A stretch of 64,000 nt of DNA from positions 1-64,000 of the forward strand of contig JAJDUL010000009.1 in assembly GCA_022826685.1 (NCBI GenBank), written 5' to 3'. Origin of the DNA: Gemmatimonadota bacterium (GTDB lineage: Bacteria; Gemmatimonadota; Gemmatimonadetes; Palauibacterales; Palauibacteraceae). The translations under genes and the position numbers were made by a program. The notes beneath the pieces are model-generated. The model made no database searches and was not told the DNA's origin. It worked only from the letters and a program-made list of their open reading frames with translations. Numbering within the stretch: the stretch's first letter is position 1; every line of letters starts with the position of its first letter. This document shows, piece by piece, positions 7,458 to 15,831 of the stretch.

Positions 7458-8717
7458 TCAGCCTTGCGGAGCTGTCGGCGGATCCCGCTCCCGGAGGCGG
7501 CGCTCGCTCAGAGGTTGCAGTGACAGTACGCGACGGACCAGTTCAGCCTGTCTGGTAATGTTCTGCTTGCGGAAGATCTGGTTGAGGTGCCAGTGAATCG
7601 TCCCTTCCTTGCGCTGCGTCGCCGCGGCGATGTCCCGCACGCTGTGACCGGCGGCCAACGCTGCCGCCAACCGGCTTTCCGCAGGGGTCAGGCCGAGGGC
7701 CAAGGCCACGAGATCCGGATCGATGGAGACCGGGCTGGCCGGGGACACCGCCAGCACAAGCGCCGCGACACGTCGTGTTCGGTAGTCCGTCAACCGTGCT
7801 TCTATGGGATGGACATGTACGACGCAGGCGCTCGAGCGAGACGTACCCCGGATGGCCATCGATCCTCCGGTGCCCTGACCACCGGAAGGCGGCATGGCCC
7901 TCGCCAGAAGCCGCTGCAACTCCGCGTTCTCCTCGATTCCGGTGGCGCGAAGGAACCCTCCCGGTGCGAACAACGCGTCGCGAGACCGCAGGTGGTCGCG
8001 GGCCGGGTCGTTCGCCTCCACGATGTGTCCACGCCGGTCCAGTTGAATGACACAGGTTCTCGTGTTGTCCAGGAGCCCCGAGAGCGACGCACCTAGCGCA
8101 CCGGCATCGACGAGCGCGTGTCGCACGCAGATGAGCTGGCGTAGGTGCGGCCGAAGGCGCTCGACCATCCTGACCTGATCGGATGACCAGCTCCGATCTC
8201 CCGTGGAATCAGCGGTGGCCCACATGACGTGCGATCCTCCGGGCCCATCGAGGCGAACGTTGAGACCGTTTTGCGCCTCCATCTCACGCATCAGTTCGTT
8301 GTAGACCGGCGAGGCCTCCCTCTCTCCCTCGGCGTAGAGTGCATGAGTAGGCACGACTTTCCCGTCCGGCAGTCGCGTCCCTGGCCGTACGCGCTCGTCG
8401 CGATACGCGTAGTCACGAAAGTAGGTGGTCTCCCAGTCTTCGCGACGATGCCGTCCGGACCAGACGCGGAAGAGAAGGGGCTCGAATTCGCTCGGCGAGT
8501 ACCCTGTCCCGAGAAACAAGGCGTGCCCCTTTATCGCGCAGGCCTCGTTGATCAGGGCGGCAGCGGACAACCAGTGTGCATCGTCCAGAGCCGCCCTGTG
8601 CAGCGCCGACAGGACACGCTCGAACAAGTCCTCCCCGCTCACGGGGCAACTCCTCTCCGGAACCTTCCATCGATGCAGCGAACCACTCGTGCGCACCCGA
8701 TAAACGTAGGGGGCCAT
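7458..8717 (-). CDS. LuxR-type transcriptional regulator
   Basis: I place the start at the ATG at 8717 (419 residues). The frame stays open to 8993, but that would overlap the divergent gene at 8815 and add low-quality Gly/Ser-rich sequence; an internal GTG before SGEDLFERVLSALH is also possible. Residues about 15-230 form an input domain of the kind found in stand-alone LuxR regulators, followed by a PAS-like segment (CVIQLDRRGHIVEAND). The C-terminus has the GerE-type helix-turn-helix: ALGLTPAESRLAAALAAGHSVRDIA and KEGTIHWHLNQIFRKQNI. No receiver domain is present. Its divergent position makes the LRR metallopeptidase gene at 8815 a likely target. Confidence 0.85.
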   Translation of the reverse strand: MAPYVYRVRTSGSLHRWKVPERSCPVSGEDLFERVLSALHRAALDDAHWLSAAALINEACAIKGHALFLGTGYSPSEFEPLLFRVWSGRHRREDWETTYFRDYAYRDERVRPGTRLPDGKVVPTHALYAEGEREASPVYNELMREMEAQNGLNVRLDGPGGSHVMWATADSTGDRSWSSDQVRMVERLRPHLRQLICVRHALVDAGALGASLSGLLDNTRTCVIQLDRRGHIVEANDPARDHLRSRDALFAPGGFLRATGIEENAELQRLLARAMPPSGGQGTGGSMAIRGTSRSSACVVHVHPIEARLTDYRTRRVAALVLAVSPASPVSIDPDLVALALGLTPAESRLAAALAAGHSVRDIAAATQRKEGTIHWHLNQIFRKQNITRQAELVRRVLSLQPLSERRLRERDPPTAPQG

Positions 8718-8814
8718 CCTTTCCGGTACACCGAAGAAATCAATGGGGTTCTCGGCCTCCCACCCTGCATGTTCGTTCGGTGCGTCCGCCTTCGGAAGAT
8801 CCGATTTTTTTCTT

Positions 8815-11800
8815 ATGGAGGGCCGGATCACCCAGCGCGCGCAAGCTTCCTTCACGATCATCCTCGCCGTCTGGCTTGTAGCGTGCGGAGACTCCTCGCC
8901 CACGCCCCCCGAGCCCACGCTCCCCGAGCCCGCGCCCCCTGCACCCGCGCCCCCTGCACCGGCGAACCGGGCGCCGGTGGCGGTGGACAGCATCGCCCCG
9001 CTGGAACTCGCGGTCGGAGATTCGGTCGCGCTGACCGTCGCTTCGTACTTCGCCGACCCAGACGGCGATTCACTGACCTACTCGGCCGCGGTTTCCGACT
9101 CGGCCGTCGCGAGCGCCTCGGCCGCGGATTCGGTGGTCACGATCCGCGCCCTCGACGAGGGAACGGTCACCCTCGCGGTCACCGCGAGCGACGGGGACCT
9201 GACCGCGACCCAGCAGACGGGGTTGGAAGTGTACCTGTCCGGAACGGCGGCCAGGCTCGTCATCAGCCCGGACCGGCCACGCATCTTCGGGCCCTACGAG
9301 GAGGCTCGATTCGATGCAGTCGCGTTCGACGAACTCGGGCGGGAGCTGACGAGGGCCTCGATCCAGTGGCTTTCCAGCGCGCCGCTGGTGGCGACGGTGT
9401 CGTCCGGCGGCATCGTCACGACGTTGGCGCAAGGCAACGCGATCGTGACCGCCCGTTCGGGGCCGGCAACCGCAACCGTACCGATCGTCGTGGGGCCGCC
9501 GCAGATACGGCTGGAATACGCGGCGCTTCGCGCACTATTCGACGGACTTGGGGGTCCGGGCTGGGCTCGCAAGGAGAATTGGGCGACGCACCGGGCTCTG
9601 GACTCGTGGTCCGGTGTCAAAATCGATTCCGCCGGCTTTGTGACCGAGCTTCAACTCGACCAGAACCATCTCGCCGGTACTCTTCCCGCCGAGATCGGGG
9701 CCTTCAACAGGCTCCGGCGACTCGACCTGGACCTCAACTTCGGAATCAACGGCCCCATCCCCCCGGAGATCGGCGACCTGGAGTCCATGGACTGGCTCAA
9801 ACTCAGCTCGACCAGCCTGACCGGCCCGGTCCCGAGCGAGATCGGCAGGCTGTCGAATCTGACGGAGCTGGACGTCCACTTCACGCAGCTCACGGCCCTC
9901 CCGCCCGAGATCGGAGACCTCACTGAACTGGTCGTCCTGAACGGATATCTGAGCAGGTTCCAGGGTCCACTGCCGTCCGAGATCGGCAATCTGAAGAAGG
10001 TCCGGCAGTTGTGGCTCAACGGCAACGATTTCTCCGGCCCGATCCCGCCGGAGATCGGCGACATGACCCGTCTCGAAGAGCTCCACCTTCACGAGAACGA
10101 CTTGACGGGTCCCGTTCCTCAGGCGCTCGGCCGCGCGGCCAACCTTTCGGCTCTGCGATTGAGCGACAATCGCCTTGCAGGCGAGCTGCCCGAGGAGCTC
10201 GGCCGCGCTCGGGAACTCCGTCGGCTGGCGCTGGGCGGGAACGGCTTGTCCGGACCCCTGCCGGCGACCCTCGGGGACCTGGTCAACCTCGAGATCATGG
10301 AAATCCAGGCCAACGACTTCAGTGGACCGATCCCGCCCGAGTTCGGGAACCTCGAGCAGCTCCGGGAGTTGTCGGCCTCCAACAACCCCGGCCTCACGGG
10401 GCCGTTGCCGGTCGAGCTCACGCAGCTCAAGGCCCTTCAAAAGCTGGCTCTCGGCGGCACGGAGCTTTGCGCGCCCACGGACTCGCAGTTTCTGGCGTGG
10501 CTTCGGGCTGTGAGGGCGACCTTCGTCAGGAGGTGCGTCAGCCACGTCGGCAGCGACGCATACCTTACTCAGGCGGTACAGTCGAGGGAGTATCCGGTGT
10601 CGCTGATCGCCGGGGATTCGGCGCTGCTGCGGGTGTTCGTGGCATCGGAAGAGGCCGCGGCGGCCAATGTGGGCATACCGCCCGCGCGAGCGACCTTCTA
10701 CCGGGGAGAGTCGGAGGTATATGCGGTGGATCTTCCGGGCACGAGCGCAACCGTTCCCGCCGCGGTGGATGAGAGCGACCTGGGTCTCTCGCTCAACGCC
10801 GTGATCCCGGGTTCCGTGCTCCAGCCCGGCCTGGAAATGGTCGTCGAGATCGATCCGGAGGGAACGCTCGATGCGGGTCTCGGGGTCGCCGCGCGACTCC
10901 CCGATTCGGGCAGGACGCGACTTGAGATCGAAGCCGTGCCGACGTACGACGTCACCTTCATCACCTTCCTCTGGACCGAGCAACCGGACTCCGTGCTGCT
11001 GGCGAAGGTCGACGGGCTGGCACCCGACTCCCCGCTGCTCTGGGCGACGCGGGAGTTCCTGCCGGTGCATGAACTGAACGTGGTGCACCACGACCCCATC
11101 TGGATGGACGAAGACCCATCTGCCCGCATCATGGGTGCGATCATCGGGGTCACCCATGCCGCCCGGGAGGCCGAAGGCGGCCGAGGTCACTGGCTTGGCG
11201 TGTGGAGCGGATGCTGCGGAGGCGCGTCCTACCAGATCCAGACGGCCGGGGTGGGCCTCGAACCCGCGGGGGCCGACCACTTCTGGCAGAACAACAACGT
11301 GCTGGCGCACGAACTGGGGCATCTGATGACCCTCCCGCACGCTCCGTGCAACGTGGGCGATCCCGACCCTGCGTTCCCTTACCCGGCCGGGAACATCGGC
11401 TCGTGGGGATACGACATGCGCGTGGGTGAACTGCGCGCTCCGGACAGTCCGGAGGTCATGAGCTACTGCGGGGAGCGGGACAAGTGGATCAGCGGCTTCT
11501 ATCGCTCGCAGGCCCTGGGTTGGCGGCTACGCGAGAGCGAGGCCCGGGCGCAGACAGCGGCTCGGACGCGTTCGCTCATGGTCTGGGGCGGCGTCCAGCC
11601 CGATGGCGAGCTGACGCTCGAACCCGCCTTCGTGCTCGACGCGGTGCCGACCCGTAACATCCTGCCGGGGCCGTACAGGCTCACGGGCCGCGACGATCGG
11701 GGCACCGAGTTGTTTTCCTACTCGCTGGCCATGGGCTCGGTGGCCCACGGCGGCGCCGCCTTCGCCCTCATGATCCCCGTGCAGCCCGAGTGGGAGATCC

Positions 11801-12048
11801 ATCTCGACCAGATCGAGCTCGTCGGTCCCGAGGGCCGAACCCGGGTCACGCGGGACGGCACGACCGCCTCGGTCCTGTTGACCGACCCCGCAACCGGGCA
11901 GATCCGAGGGTTCCTGCGGCACGGCCCGGACATCACGCTGGCCGAGCAGGGCCTGAACGACGAGAGGGTTCAGGCCCTCCTGCCCGAGCCGGGCCTGGTC
12001 GCCCATGTGAGCCGCGGAATCCCCGCCGCGCTCGACCGGAGGCAGTAG
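8815..12048 (+). CDS. LRR lipoprotein with a metzincin-like peptidase domain
   Basis: The 1077-residue protein begins with a lipoprotein signal ending WLVAC, then a Pro-rich linker. An Ig/cadherin-like domain follows (about residues 45-145), then a BIG2-like domain (150-235). About eleven plant-type LRRs come next, each with the GPIPPEIG pattern, ending in ELCAPTDSQF. The C-terminal half carries HELGHLMTLPH, a complete HExxHxxxxxH zinc site, and downstream VMSYC, a candidate Met-turn. A final beta domain starts near LEPAFVLDAVP. Related proteins occur at 56048-58963 and 58987-61872. The likely role is surface binding and proteolysis of a protein or glycoprotein target. No good ribosome binding site precedes the ATG. 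Confidence 0.85.
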   Translation: MEGRITQRAQASFTIILAVWLVACGDSSPTPPEPTLPEPAPPAPAPPAPANRAPVAVDSIAPLELAVGDSVALTVASYFADPDGDSLTYSAAVSDSAVASASAADSVVTIRALDEGTVTLAVTASDGDLTATQQTGLEVYLSGTAARLVISPDRPRIFGPYEEARFDAVAFDELGRELTRASIQWLSSAPLVATVSSGGIVTTLAQGNAIVTARSGPATATVPIVVGPPQIRLEYAALRALFDGLGGPGWARKENWATHRALDSWSGVKIDSAGFVTELQLDQNHLAGTLPAEIGAFNRLRRLDLDLNFGINGPIPPEIGDLESMDWLKLSSTSLTGPVPSEIGRLSNLTELDVHFTQLTALPPEIGDLTELVVLNGYLSRFQGPLPSEIGNLKKVRQLWLNGNDFSGPIPPEIGDMTRLEELHLHENDLTGPVPQALGRAANLSALRLSDNRLAGELPEELGRARELRRLALGGNGLSGPLPATLGDLVNLEIMEIQANDFSGPIPPEFGNLEQLRELSASNNPGLTGPLPVELTQLKALQKLALGGTELCAPTDSQFLAWLRAVRATFVRRCVSHVGSDAYLTQAVQSREYPVSLIAGDSALLRVFVASEEAAAANVGIPPARATFYRGESEVYAVDLPGTSATVPAAVDESDLGLSLNAVIPGSVLQPGLEMVVEIDPEGTLDAGLGVAARLPDSGRTRLEIEAVPTYDVTFITFLWTEQPDSVLLAKVDGLAPDSPLLWATREFLPVHELNVVHHDPIWMDEDPSARIMGAIIGVTHAAREAEGGRGHWLGVWSGCCGGASYQIQTAGVGLEPAGADHFWQNNNVLAHELGHLMTLPHAPCNVGDPDPAFPYPAGNIGSWGYDMRVGELRAPDSPEVMSYCGERDKWISGFYRSQALGWRLRESEARAQTAARTRSLMVWGGVQPDGELTLEPAFVLDAVPTRNILPGPYRLTGRDDRGTELFSYSLAMGSVAHGGAAFALMIPVQPEWEIHLDQIELVGPEGRTRVTRDGTTASVLLTDPATGQIRGFLRHGPDITLAEQGLNDERVQALLPEPGLVAHVSRGIPAALDRRQ

Positions 12049-12134
12049 CCCTCGGCAGGCCTACCGTACGAGGACAACTCGGACCGAGATGATGTCTTGA
12101 CGTGTTCCACCGTGGACGCTGGAACCGGCGCTGG

Positions 12135-13415
12135 TCAGCCCTCCGGGGGGGTCGCGAGCTTGCCGGCGAAGAGGATGGTGCCCGAGAGGCGTTCCCGGAT
12201 GAAGAAGAGGAAGGGCCGGTCGGCGCGAAGCTCGATACCGGCGCTTTCGACGACCGTGACCACCGTGGCGGCGGCCGCCTCCGTCCCCTCCTCGTTGACG
12301 TCCACCCAGGACTTTTGCTTCACCTCGGAAATCCACACGCCGGCCGGCGAGAGCCTTGAGAAATCCGCCGCGGGACTGAACGCGTCCACCATGCCCAGGG
12401 CGTGGAGGTCGTCGTTGAGCGTGCGTTCGTAGGCCATCCGGAAGCGGGGCAGAGAGACCTGCAGATCCCTGTCGCGGAAGCCCGCGGCGATGTCCTCCCA
12501 TTCCCCGGCGTCCAGGGACGCCGCGAGGTCGTCCACGCTCACGCCGTGGTGCGGAAGGAGCACCGTCATCGAGAACGCGCGGCCCCCGTACGGCAGGTCC
12601 ACGGCCTGGAAGCGGTCGTTCTCCTGGTAGGGGAAGTCGCTCCTGAGGTTCATGAGCGGCACCGTGCGGGTGGCACCGTCGTCCAGGTGGAAGGGCTCGG
12701 CCCGGGTGTCGGACGGATCGAACTGGAGCGTCCACGAACCCTTGAAGTAGATCGCATTGATCAGGTACATGACGACGGCGCTCGGAATCACCTTGGGAAC
12801 GATGTCCTCGATGCGGCCGCGTGTCGCGGTTCTGACCCACTCGTTGATCTGTGTCGACGCCGAGGGGTTCGCGAAATCGAGTTCCGCCACCTCGGCGCCG
12901 AAAGCCTCCCGCACCGCGTCCAAAAACTCCGCATGCACCGGGAAGCCCTGCCGGGTCCACACGGAGTTTCCGATCGCAGTCTCGACGGAGGGATCGAGCC
13001 CGATGAGGAGTTCGAGCAGGGACTTGTAGGAGGCGTTGATCTCCTCCTCGGTGAGGCTCCCGAACTCGAGCGCGTCGCGCATCTGGTTCCAGGTCTCACC
13101 CGCCGCCCCGTTCATGGTCATTCCGAGCGCCATCGACGCGGAGAGCGGCGAAAGGAAGAGGTTGTCGCCGGGGTGGTTCGCCTGCATGAGGAGACCGAAG
13201 GCGAAGCGGTTGTTCGCCGCGATGATCTCGACCTCGGCCGCGCTCAGGGCGCGCGGCAGTTCGGTGATCTCGTCCACGCCGTCGGACGGACCGGTGAACG
13301 ACTCCCCGCACCCAACGAGGGTCAACAGGAACAGGGCTCCGGCAACGGAGGACCGGTGGCGCCGTGCGGCGCAGCGTGCGCGACCGGGCGGGTCCGGACG
13401 TTTACGCTTGGTCAT
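12135..13415 (-). CDS. lipoprotein serpin (inhibitor-type)
   Basis: The protein has 426 residues starting MTKRKRPDPPG. A signal peptide ends LTLVGC, so the product should be a lipoprotein. The remainder is a whole serpin fold: NNRFAFGLLMQ, NLFLSPLSASMALGMTMNGAAG and the late signature RPFLFFIRERLSGTILFAGKL. The hinge EEGTEAAAAT has the small residues needed for loop insertion, which is typical of inhibitory serpins. By counting from the hinge, P1-P1' would fall near Ser-Ala, suggesting elastase- or subtilisin-like targets; this count is approximate. It converges on the LRR metallopeptidase. A role in protecting the cell surface from host or own serine proteases is inferred. Confidence 0.92.
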   Translation of the reverse strand: MTKRKRPDPPGRARCAARRHRSSVAGALFLLTLVGCGESFTGPSDGVDEITELPRALSAAEVEIIAANNRFAFGLLMQANHPGDNLFLSPLSASMALGMTMNGAAGETWNQMRDALEFGSLTEEEINASYKSLLELLIGLDPSVETAIGNSVWTRQGFPVHAEFLDAVREAFGAEVAELDFANPSASTQINEWVRTATRGRIEDIVPKVIPSAVVMYLINAIYFKGSWTLQFDPSDTRAEPFHLDDGATRTVPLMNLRSDFPYQENDRFQAVDLPYGGRAFSMTVLLPHHGVSVDDLAASLDAGEWEDIAAGFRDRDLQVSLPRFRMAYERTLNDDLHALGMVDAFSPAADFSRLSPAGVWISEVKQKSWVDVNEEGTEAAAATVVTVVESAGIELRADRPFLFFIRERLSGTILFAGKLATPPEG

Positions 13416-13555
13416 TTGCGGCCCTCGGTCGTGTCTTGAACGGCTGTCCGGCGCGGAGCCGGCATACAGAGAGGAAACGACTCGGCAGCGCTGCAGGTGA
13501 CAAACCCGAGCGACGCCCGATCCCCCCACGTGGCGGCCGCGCGTTGAGCGGCCGG

Positions 13556-13987
13556 CTAGGCGCGCAACTTCCGCGATCCGAGCCAGACGCCCAAGACGCC
13601 GATCAGCGGGTTCAGCCAGGGGAGCCATGCCGGCTGGCTGGCGCTCATGGTCGCCTCCATCATCGACACGTCATCGGGGCGCGGTCCCGTCGCCACCTCC
13701 ACCGGAATCAGGGCCGACACCACTCCGAGTACGATCATCATGCCGATCAGAATCGTGGCGCCCTTGGCATCGTGCGCGACACTGGCACAGACTTGTCCGC
13801 CGATGTACGCCCCCACGAACCCGAGCACGATCGAGAAGAGTACCCAGCCGCCGGATACCTCCCACGTACCCGGGTGGAAGGCGCCCGAGGGGCCCAGCGC
13901 CAGCCAAACAAGCGAGGAGAGCGCGAAGAGCACGGCGACGATGGCGATGTAGCCGACGATCGCGGCAAGAATGTTCCTGAGCATCAT
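13556..13987 (-). CDS. four-helix membrane protein of unknown function
   Basis: The 143-residue product has four hydrophobic segments (about residues 5-30, 45-68, 76-95 and 120-138). It starts MMLRNILAAIVGYIAIV. Gly-rich helix FSIVLGFVGAYIGGQVCA and the short C-terminal SRKLRA end are the only notable marks. The ATG overlaps the stop of the preceding gene (ATGA at 13984-13987), so the two are translationally coupled. Small proteins of this look are usually annotated as hypothetical membrane proteins; no function can be assigned. Confidence 0.75.
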   Translation of the reverse strand: MMLRNILAAIVGYIAIVAVLFALSSLVWLALGPSGAFHPGTWEVSGGWVLFSIVLGFVGAYIGGQVCASVAHDAKGATILIGMMIVLGVVSALIPVEVATGPRPDDVSMMEATMSASQPAWLPWLNPLIGVLGVWLGSRKLRA

Positions 13988-14520
13988 GTTCCTCCCTGAA
14001 GTTCGGCCTCGCCAGGGGAGACGGCACGGCGCGCCGGGGGGGCCAATCGTTCGTTGTCGGCAGAGTCTGTCGGCAGGCGCGCCACGGCCAGCGACAGTTC
14101 CGCCGCGAACTCCTCGGCAATGAGCCGATCCGCGCGCTTGACACGCAGAACCAGCTTGGCGGGGTGTTTCAGCTTGAGCCCCTGCTCACCGGCGATCTTC
14201 TCGAACGCCAGCAAGTCCGAAGCCGCGATCACCAGCCTGGGGCCCCCGATGTGCCACCAGCGGCGCGGAGGCACGGCCACGCCCGCCACCTTGGCCAGCG
14301 GAATCACGATTTCGCGTACGGGCTCGATCGTCTCGTTCGTCTCCCAGGTGTCGCCCATCTTCTCGGTTTGCACGGCGAGCCGCCACTGAATGACCAGCTG
14401 ATCCGTTTCCAGACGCACGAGGCCATGGGCGGTCTCGGTCGTCGACTCGTAGCCACCATCCGCATCCCAGAGGTCGGAGCTGCGCTTCAGCGTGAACGGG
14501 ACGGCGGAGAAGCTGGTCAC
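13984..14520 (-). CDS. hypothetical soluble protein with a PH-like pattern
   Basis: A 178-residue protein is read from a GTG at 14520, whose first bases overlap the TGA of an upstream antitoxin fragment. It is beta-rich: LVRLETDQLVIQWRLAVQ, EIVIPLAKVAGVAVPPRRWWHIGGPRLVIAAS and AKLVLRVKRAD resemble the strand pattern of bacterial PH-like domains, followed by one helix (ADRLIAEEFAAELSLAVARL). That assignment is only a fold guess. It is coupled to the membrane protein downstream. The native start may have been lost when the antitoxin fragment was joined to it, since no strong ribosome binding site is seen. Confidence 0.65.
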   Translation of the reverse strand: MTSFSAVPFTLKRSSDLWDADGGYESTTETAHGLVRLETDQLVIQWRLAVQTEKMGDTWETNETIEPVREIVIPLAKVAGVAVPPRRWWHIGGPRLVIAASDLLAFEKIAGEQGLKLKHPAKLVLRVKRADRLIAEEFAAELSLAVARLPTDSADNERLAPPARRAVSPGEAELQGGT

Positions 14521-14561
14521 CGTTCTTCGCGCAGGATTTCACCCGGGTGCGCCGGTCTCAT
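14517..14561 (-). pseudogene. HigA-type antitoxin fragment, first 14 codons only
   Basis: The minus strand reads MRPAHPGEILREER and then stops. This is the conserved N-terminus of HigA/XRE antitoxins and matches the intact gene at 22282-22569. At the DNA level 14522-14577 and 22530-22585 are identical at 55 of 56 positions, including upstream sequence. Beyond that the similarity ends abruptly, and the stop overlaps the next gene's GTG. It is a recombination remnant rather than a gene. Confidence 0.8.
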
Positions 14562-14695
14562 GCCGCTCCTCGCGTTCATCTCACTCGCCCCTCAAGGATA
14601 ATCCATAATCTCGACCTCGTATGGCCATGCTCTGTTACGATGTACGCAAAGGGATGTGTCCAACACCAGTCCGGCGGCTTTGGGAGGCAAACGAA

Positions 14696-14865
14696 ATGGC
14701 TCGACGGATCAACATCATGTTGCACGAGGACTCGTGGAGTGTGATCGGAAGCTGCCGCCGGGTGCTCGCAGCCGCGCCGTCAACGCCGCGATCCGTGAGT
14801 GGTGGCGCGCTGCCAGGAGGCGGGATGCGTCCGCGCCGGAGCCCAAGTGCGAGCGCCTAAGGTTG
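14696..14865 (+). pseudogene. frameshifted RHH-type antitoxin gene
   Basis: After GGGAGG, an ATG at 14696 starts MARRINIMLHEDSW, the typical opening of small ribbon-helix-helix antitoxins. The remainder of the family's pattern, DRKLPPGARSRAVNAAIREW followed by WRAARRRDA, continues in another frame of the same strand. The frame changes near 14735-14742, so a one-base loss or two-base gain has broken the gene. No toxin follows. The rest of 14562-15041 shows no other convincing gene. Confidence 0.65.
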
Positions 14866-15041
14866 GCTCAACCGGTCAGGCCCCCCGCGCCGACCTCTCC
14901 AAGGCCATCTGTCCCGGTGCCGCCCGCGACGCCTCACCACCCGAACCCGACCGCCTCATGACTTGGCTCCGTCGTTCCTCAAGGTGGGGTATTTTCCATG
15001 CTCGTTGACGGCTGTCAGGATTTGCGGCCTGGACTACCCTG

Positions 15042-15719
15042 TCACAGGGGAAACTCTAAACCCACCGATATCAGAAGCATCGTGATCCCCGTCCACCCAA
15101 CGGGCCGCGGTCGTGGGCCATTCAAGTCCGTGATCCGCCTCAAGAATGCACGGTATGCTGACGCATCCACGTAGATTGACCGCCCCCCCCACACCGCCAA
15201 GACACCGCGGCCCGTGACCCCGACGATTGGACCGCGGTTCCCGACATCCGTGCCGTGCTGCACGGCCGGCCACCCACCGATACGCGCGGTTCTGGCGTAG
15301 CCGATCCGAAAGAGAAGGTCCAAGCGGACGTCCGACGCGGAACCGCTTCTTCCGACGCCGACTCCGGCGCCAGCGACGAGTTGCATCACCAGGAGTCTAT
15401 CGAGGCTTACTGCACTTGCGTCCACCCTTCCTCGGAACGCGCCCGCCCCACCGCAGCCGACTCCGACACCCAATCCGGGACCATTACCGAGTGAAACCAG
15501 CCTGCTCCAGTGACCCTCTCCGGGTCGCCGGACCGGCTCAGCCACGGCGATTCCCACGGTCGCATGCGGGGACACGGAGCACGTTTGCGCGGCTAAAGAT
15601 CCAAGAGGCATTACGGCTTCACCAGCAACGCCGATCGCTACGACGGCCGCCACGCTCCCGAGTGGAATCCTGTGTCGTACCGGAAGACGCGTCGGGCCCA
15701 CCTTCCTCCTCCAGTTCAC
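15042..15719 (-). CDS. secreted protein, possibly outer membrane beta-barrel
   Basis: The 225-residue product is read from a GTG. A signal peptide ends GSLAAQ, which fits signal peptidase I cleavage. The mature part is Gly/Val-rich, with alternating hydrophobic stretches such as GLGVGVGCGGAGAF, VMQLVAGAGVGVG and ITMLLISVGLEFPL. The C-terminus ends on an aromatic-plus-Leu pair, as many small outer membrane barrels do. No family is recognised. It stands alone, with about 110 non-coding bases before the protease gene upstream. Confidence 0.6.
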   Translation of the reverse strand: MNWRRKVGPTRLPVRHRIPLGSVAAVVAIGVAGEAVMPLGSLAAQTCSVSPHATVGIAVAEPVRRPGEGHWSRLVSLGNGPGLGVGVGCGGAGAFRGRVDASAVSLDRLLVMQLVAGAGVGVGRSGSASDVRLDLLFRIGYARTARIGGWPAVQHGTDVGNRGPIVGVTGRGVLAVWGGRSIYVDASAYRAFLRRITDLNGPRPRPVGWTGITMLLISVGLEFPL

Positions 15720-15831
15720 CCTGAGAACATCGGAATCGGTAATCTCCGCTGACGGCGCATTCCCGGCACCTTGAACGGTAACAGCGGACGGGGTTGGCTC
15801 AAGACGTTAATCGGCTAATCCTCGGCCGTCA

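Noticed and set aside
8800-8815. T-run before the LRR gene as a terminator
   Set aside because: No GC-rich stem precedes the T-run on either strand.
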